Part shown: piece by piece, positions 58,201-64,000 of the stretch | Position numbering within the stretch: position 1 is the stretch's first letter | Layout: every line of letters begins with the position of its first letter | Notes under the pieces: generated by a model | Databases searched by the model: none | Seen by the model: only the letters and a program-made list of their open reading frames with translations | What the model was told of the DNA's origin: nothing | Position numbers and translations under genes: made by a program | Assembly: GCA_024449915.1 (NCBI GenBank) | Contig: JAMZAV010001043.1 | Coordinates: 1-64,000, forward strand | Length of the DNA stretch: 64,000 bases | From: Sweltsa coloradensis | Lineage: Eukaryota; Arthropoda; Insecta; Plecoptera; Chloroperlidae | Direction: 5' to 3'

Positions 58201-60053
58201 ATATCTTCCCACAGACTTCATGGTTTACAATACACACATGAACATACAGATTTTTGAGGTGATAGTGAATTGCAGTATTGTATTTTGTTTTAATAAAAAC
58301 AGTGAAATTGTTATGGTTGGTAACAATAATTATTTTCAATTTAATTTTTAGCTGTGTATCTTTGTATATGCATGCCCCAGCTTATTATAGAAAAGCACAG
58401 GGTATTTCATGAATAGTATTAAAAAGATAAACAGCTTTATTCCGGTTCACAATCAGTATTGCAAAACTCTTTCGTTCTTGTTTCACTTGATTGATGTTAA
58501 CTTATTATCTAATCATCGCACCATAAAATAATGTCACCCACACACTATATAAAATCATTCTTATCTAGATTCTGATACGCCACAACAATAGATGATTAAA
58601 AGCAATCTTTGTAGTTTGTATCGAATGATTCTAATTATTCTCATGCAACTTGTGTTTTAATCGCCGTCATAATGGTGTATCCTCAATGCAGCTACGCCCA
58701 CACATCAAATGTACACCATGGCAGCCGCAGAGCTCAGAGGATTATGTTCATATCACTTCTGTGCCCTATGCACGGTTACTTTACTATCAGATAAAAGATC
58801 ACCTCTATATAACACAACATGCAATCCTATACTTAACGTGAAAGTTGTAACTATTTATAAAGCGTTGATGTTTGGGCTGAAGGCCTAAACATGATATTGT
58901 TTCACATCACATGTCTGTAACGATGCTAATCGAGTATCAGACGATGAATGGGTGACGTGAAAATGAGTCTAGCCATCCATGTATGTAGGCATATACAGTA
59001 TACACAGCACTGGCCAGAAACCAATCGACCACTGTCACTACGCAGGCCTGTTACTTTGGAGTTTGAACGAAATAATATTTGTAATTTTCGGTGTTCCGAT
59101 ATCATTTCCAGTCATCCACTTGACTGACACACATTCGTGGTGTAAGTCGTTTATTAGCCGTGGTCTGTGATATCGGTTTATTTAGTTAAAGCCAAAGGGC
59201 GCGTCAACAGCTAGGTCACTCATAATGCGCCACTATGTGACTATAGCAGGCTGCTATAGAGCAGGGAAATGCCCTTATGCTAGTCAGCACCAGCTTCGTC
59301 AAGGGGAGGAAAGTGGGTTCTCACGTCGTGGTGGTCATGAACACACTTTGTTACTAGGGCATCTTCTTGTACAACTTCTAAAATATTTAATACATAATAA
59401 TATTCCAATTTGTCTCGTCGTGACAGTGTGACATAGTGACATATTATGCCAACAAGGCGTGAAAGAACTTCGCAATCACTAATCTTCGATTAGCAACGTG
59501 GTTTATGGTAATAAAGTTGACATTCAAGTTGTACATGTTGCACCAGAGAAGTGGTGAGGCCAGCCAGCGTCTTCGTCCAGTCCACAAAACGCAACGTGTG
59601 TGTAAACACATTGTCTTTGAGAATGAGCCAAGGAGAATGAGTAGGAGCCACCTAGTTCTTCAGTGACGTGTATCACTTGGCTCGGCGTGGATGTCTTGGG
59701 TGACGCCACAGTCACCATAGTTGTTTGGTTGAGTAACCTTTGACTCGACTCGACTCGACGAAGAAGTAATACTACCGCATGTTTTATTTCTTTACATCCT
59801 GAGCATCATGTTCGTCGAACATAACAGCGTGGACAAAGCTGTGGAAAAACTGTTAGAGACACGTTATGTAAATTACTCGCTTGATAACACCTACTAAAGG
59901 TCACGCGAAATGACCTCACGAGTCACTAACTTCGAAAACGATTAATTTATTTTTGTGTACAATGTTCAGATTCGTGCTACCATGTACTGACGTACAGAAG
60001 TGAACCGTTTATTCGTAACTAATGGATTGTACAAGACAAGTCGAGACTGATCA
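55223..60053. other. No gene seen; old repeat fragments
   Basis: Includes a MITE end at 55896-55925 (AACGAGTTCCTTTCTAACAC) and hAT-like words CAGAGGCGGATTTACAC (56569) and CAGTGGCGAATTTCG (56626), with an interior related to the elements at 22711 and 25814. A tRNA-like GAGAGTCGAACCCGC lies at 57779-57793. No exon with supported splice sites was found on either strand. Confidence 0.4.
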
Positions 60054-60908
60054 TTGGATGAGCGTAGCGAGCGAAGCCAAGATTCCATTTCACTACACTG
60101 GAGAAAAAAAAAACGGAATGTTTTTTTTCTTTTTTTTCTGTATTTTTGTGTGTTTGTCAGCACGATTCCGGTTAAACCGATACTCCATTTGCGATGAAAT
60201 TTTATGGAGGCCTTCGAAATCTCTGAACTTAGAACTGCCACGTTTTTGAGCGCAATCAAAAAATTATTTCTCATGAAAATCGCAATTTTACGATTTTTTC
60301 GATTTTTTGAAAATTTATTTTACTTATAACACCTACATGCTTTATCCGATTTTAATGATTTTTTCACAGAACCTTAATTTTATGAATTAAGATTTCCGTG
60401 TAAATTTGAGCGCAATCGAAAAATTATTTTTCGTGAAAATAGAAATTTTGTGGGTTTTTTTTTTTTAAAACAATTTTTTTTAAACCCCCCCTCCCCCCCT
60501 TTACCCGTGGCTGGTTCTGACCGCATGGGCCCCCCCTCCCCCCCCCCTTAGGCTAGAGTGGTGCATTATGACCTAACGGTTGACGCGTCCTTAATCCAAA
60601 TAAACTAAAAAAACAACTTATAACACCTACATGCTTTATCCGATTGTAATAAGTTTTTCACAGAACCTTAATTTTATGAATTTATATATTCGTGTGAAAT
60701 TTGAGCGCAATCGAATAATTATTTATTTGTACTTTTAATTTAAAAAAATTTAAAATTTGTTTATTTTTTATTTAATTTAATTTTAAAAAAAATCTTCACC
60801 TTAGTAATAATTTTTCCACCGAACAACAGAAAATCCGCATAACACATGGCAGCTCAATGCACCAATTACGCTCATCCAACAACGCGGCGGACTTAAGCGT
60901 TATCCTAG
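60054..60908 (+). mobile_element. HLE-A copy d, interrupted by a C-rich repeat
   Basis: Starts TTGGATGAGCGTAGCGAGCG and ends TATCCTAG at 60908. The second module is split at 60484-60608 by a segment with C runs and AGGCTAGAGTGGTGCATTAT, the repeat also found at 22580-22665. Module sequence resumes with ACTTATAACACCTACATGC. Confidence 0.9.
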
Positions 60909-60936
60909 AAAAAAATATAAACACCACATTTGTAAT

Positions 60937-60957
60937 GGTGGTGGTGGTGGTGGTGGA
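60937..60957 (+). repeat. (GGT)n microsatellite
   Basis: Seven GGT-type triplets directly after HLE-A copy d. They make a His-rich artefact frame on the minus strand. Confidence 0.9.
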
Positions 60958-62465
60958 GGTGTGGGGGTGGGAAGGCAGATGTAAATTCTAAAAAAAATCG
61001 AGACAGGGGGGGGGGCTTAATTTTGCTTCTTAAATGGTTTATTTTCACTATTTCTACCCTGATTAGGCGATTCAGACTCGCAGCGTGTATAGCTTTGATG
61101 AACGTAGACTTTCTAATTGAGAACACTCAGACTAGTTCACTTGTTAGTAAATAAACAAATAAATAAATAAACGGATATTGTTAAAAAAAGTTGCAAATTA
61201 TTTGTTAAAAGGTAAATTCGTCTTGCAAATTATCATAAGTTATGATATTAAATATAAAATCGGGACGGTATATGTCCCTTCACAAAACCAATCGGGACGC
61301 GACGCGGGACACAACACCTAAAATCGGTTCGTTCCCGATTTCATCGGGACGTCTGGCAACCCTGCTGCATGGTGGCGTCGTTTGGGGGACGGCTGAGTGT
61401 GCAGTGTGGACGCACACGACGTGTAGTGCTGACGGTGTCATGACAGTCGCCACATCATGAATTGCCATCATACTTATCCGGTTCAATTGTGGGTCAGGGA
61501 GGAAGGAATCGAGTAAGTACATTTTATTTTAGAAATATTGAATTAGCTTTAGGCCGTTTACAGATTGTAAATGTAAAGAGTAAACACAGAACCGAAATCA
61601 TCCACTAACAAAAACAGGCCTTGAAGTTCTTCTATGGGTTCAAGATTATGGAAGGAAGTAGTGTATAATTCTCAAAGCTCTTAATTCAGGGGGTCGTCGA
61701 CCCTATACACTATACAGTTTATCTTGACCTACGACTATCTAAGGTTTTTCTCAATCTCAGTGACAGGTGAATGCTGAGACTCTGATTGTGCCATACTCAG
61801 CCTTCGAACTTTCCATCCCAAATATACTAACCAAAATTATCTTCAGCAAGTCACCTAATGTAACGGACAACCGCTGTTTACTGCACATTAGTTTTACCCG
61901 GTGTGACACTGTTCAATGTGACAATAACTTTAGGTTACTCTGAAGAGAATGCTATGCTGGCTGTGCGGGCTCAAAAATATGTTTTTCAAAATACCTATGA
62001 AACATAAGTCCTGGAGTAAGAACATCATAAATAGTCTTTTGAGAAGACCAAAAGTTTTTTTGAACATGTTTTCGTCATGCATACTCCCAATATTGAGGCT
62101 TTTTTAACGCATTGTTTTGGATCGTTGTATAAAAAAAGTATACGAGTTGGATGGCTGATATTTTTACTATAATTTTTACTAACCCGTGACTAGGATATGT
62201 GATATTTTGAAATGTATATATTAATTAAATATCTTGCATTGAATTTTTGTATTTTCCGGTAAAAATACCCCCTCAGCGTACTGGAAAACGTAACAAATCA
62301 ATGTAAGCAAGACATTAAAGATACACATTTCAAAATATCACATGTCTTAGTCACGGGTAAGTGAAAAATAGACATGGACGAAAATAATGTTCAAAAATAG
62401 TTTTGGTCTTATCAATTTATGTTGTTATTACTCATAAACTACTGATTTATAGTTACGAATAACGT
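60958..62465. other. No gene seen
   Basis: Includes (AAAT)n near 61150 and diverged inverted stretches: TTCAAAATATCACATGTCTTAGTCACGGGTAAG (from 62328) is the complement of 62187-62213 (ACCCGTGACTAGGATATGTGATATTTTGAA). This could be the ends of a short MITE. Confidence 0.4.
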
Positions 62466-62590
62466 CTGAAGTAAACCTTCGAAAAAACTTTCAGTCATGA
62501 TTGCCGGTGGCAGGATTAGTTCCGCTGATCCCACAATACTATAGTCTCGCGCGTTACGCATGAGCTGCTTCTGTCGCCGATAGCATGGAC
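62466..62590 (-). mobile_element. tRNA-derived SINE (SINE-B), copy 3
   Basis: GTCTGAAGTAAACCTTCGAAAAAACTTTCAGTCATGATTGCCGG parallels 53775-53820. The tRNA-like part is degraded (GGATTAGTTCCGCTGATCCC, TCTCGCGCGTTACGC). Confidence 0.55.
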
Positions 62591-63667
62591 GCCTATTCTA
62601 TGCCAAATAACTTTCAAAATTATCATCAATCACTATAATAACTAATTTAGTCATGATTGCAACATTTTATTTTGTGCATTTCCTCATTTTTTAATTTTAA
62701 GATCTAAGCAAAAATCGTACTCGGCTACGGAAGGCAGAAACGAAATAATGACTATTCAGTATTCACTAAACCTTCTTCTATGGCACTTGAAGATAACTAA
62801 CAACTCGATCAATTGGGTTTGACATCCGGTAGGGTGTGTCACAAGAACAAAGACCAAGCATTCATAGGGCTCTGAACACCATCCCATCCCATCTGGCCAG
62901 CTATCACTTGCCTTATCGCCACCAGTACCACCATTGGGTCATGGAATTATTAATCTTTACTTGGCGCATTTCGAATACAACACGATCTGGCTCAGAGCCA
63001 AAAACCAAGAATAACAAAACATAATATTTTTCTTTATGGGCGTGGAAAAAAACATGAACATTTTCTTATCCGTGATGCTGTATGGTTTGGCTTTGTGTGG
63101 ATGGTTTGTTAGTTCTTCCTTGGCCCTAGAGTGTGTATGTGTGCGATAAATCTAAATATTTTCATGACAGACACAATTTTATATCCAGATCTCCTAACAC
63201 CCACCATTTCATTATCACTCGTTACGCTGACATCAACAGTGATCCACATGCATGCATAGAACAGTAAGCGTTGCAGGTTAGATACCATTGATTGATTACA
63301 GAAATGACGATAAACACTCGCTCCTAAAGTGCTTATTATCATCTAGTCGGTGGTCCCAGATATGTAATTGCCCCCCCCCCCCCCTCCTTTAGTCTTCTAC
63401 CAAGGGCACTAACAAAGCTCATGCAGTCTCTCCGTTCACATGATAATCTCGCCAAGCTGTCTGATTGGTAAACTCACCAAAACAAATGTAAAAGAGGGAA
63501 TCCTTTATTAGGTTTTTCATTTCAAGAATAATTATTTTTTAAATTCTGTTTCAACCGTTCCATAAGTTTTTTGAAAATAAAGCTAATGAAGGGAATTGAA
63601 GATTGATGTATTACACTCGTAGTCGTACACAAAGCAAAATTTGAACGAAAAACCTACACGTTGTACA
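62591..63667. other. No gene seen
   Basis: Intergenic DNA with a C run near 63370. Short frames at 62836 and 63109 lack family resemblance. Confidence 0.4.
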
Positions 63668-63708
63668 CTAGGAAAACGCTAAAGTCCCGCCGCGTTGATG
63701 GATGAGCT
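63668..63708 (-). mobile_element. HLE-A copy j, 3' terminal fragment
   Basis: CTAGGAAAACGCTAAAGTCCCGCCGCG and TGGATGAGC, then unrelated sequence. Only the last 41 bases of the element's 3' end are present, so the copy is broken or ended early. Confidence 0.75.
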
Positions 63709-64000
63709 TCTTAAAGGTTTTAGTTTGCGTGGGATATCTTTACTTTTGCAAGTGCTTTGTGTTGCTGCCTACGCATTGTAGGTGAATGTTGTCAAGTTTC
63801 TTTTGTTTCTTGTCAATTGGTATTATTTACCGTAAAAAACTTGTATTAAAAGCTTTATTTCTATGGATTCTGGCTAAATTTTTCCACTTTTTCTTTTTTA
63901 AAAGGTACTACATAACCATAACCTTAATGTCCATGTATAATATGAACGTTGTAGCCCCACCCGTTTGGTCAGAATTGGCCCAAATGGCACGAAAATATCG
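63709..64000. other. No gene seen
   Basis: Unclassified AT-rich sequence to the window edge. Confidence 0.4.

Noticed and set aside
1..64000. CRISPR array, operon, riboswitch or prophage
   Set aside because: No regular direct repeats with unique spacers, no prokaryotic gene spacing, and the gene found is spliced.

Overview
The window looks like AT-rich, gene-poor eukaryotic DNA, probably from an arthropod with a large, repeat-rich genome. Four things point that way. One spliced gene encodes a tandem CCCH zinc-finger protein of the TIS11/ZFP36 family, with arthropod-like traits (a His/Gln/Asn-rich N-terminus and an [12 protein letters not shown] C-terminus). There is an interstitial tract of the arthropod-type telomere repeat TTAGG. 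SINE, MITE, Penelope-like and Helitron-like remnants are abundant. No bacterial-style gene organisation is present. The species cannot be named from the sequence, and another invertebrate phylum is not excluded.

The only gene I am confident of is the TIS11/ZFP36 homologue on the + strand. Its main coding exon runs from a clear 3' splice site at 35308-35309 to a TAA at 36261-36263. The downstream 2.9 kb is almost repeat-free, carries several UAUUUAU elements (one is the optimal TTP nonamer, 56 nt after the stop) and ends at a convincing poly(A) signal at 39127. It is read as the 3' UTR and suggests the protein can bind its own mRNA. The short first coding exon was not identified with certainty; a weak candidate with a CRE-containing upstream region lies at 31.6-32.23 kb. 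A second possible gene start is a promoter-like cluster near 12.03 kb with an 84-codon acidic reading frame at 12.98 kb, but 10-22.6 kb shows homopolymer-rich sequence that may be poor consensus.

Most of the rest is mobile DNA. The dominant family, here called HLE-A, has ten copies of about 0.58-1.06 kb or fragments. Its ends are asymmetric: the 5' end is TTGGATGAGCGTA, while the complementary TACGCTCATCCAA lies 30 nt inside the 3' end, which continues through a small hairpin to CTAG. Inside are one or two copies of a module of about 130-165 bp. This suggests a non-autonomous Helitron/Helentron-type (HINE-like) element. At least two short, very diverged relatives keep a 20-nt core. One HLE-A copy is nested in a tRNA-Pro-derived SINE. 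Other elements are four hAT-type MITEs (one with a perfect 8-bp target duplication), a Penelope-like GIY-YIG remnant between perfect 20-bp inverted repeats, three tRNA-derived SINE groups and several tandem repeats.

Region by region: 0.4-9 kb SINEs, HLE-A, the TTAGG-bearing tandem repeat and a long hairpin; 9.3-9.9 kb Penelope remnant; 10-22.6 kb homopolymer-rich sequence dense in the palindromic word TAGGCCTA; 22.7-26.3 kb MITEs and two HLE-A copies; 27.4-28.0 kb three near-identical 210-bp repeats; 31.6-39.2 kb the TIS11/ZFP36 locus; 40-64 kb SINEs, MITEs, HLE-A copies and several perfect palindromes.
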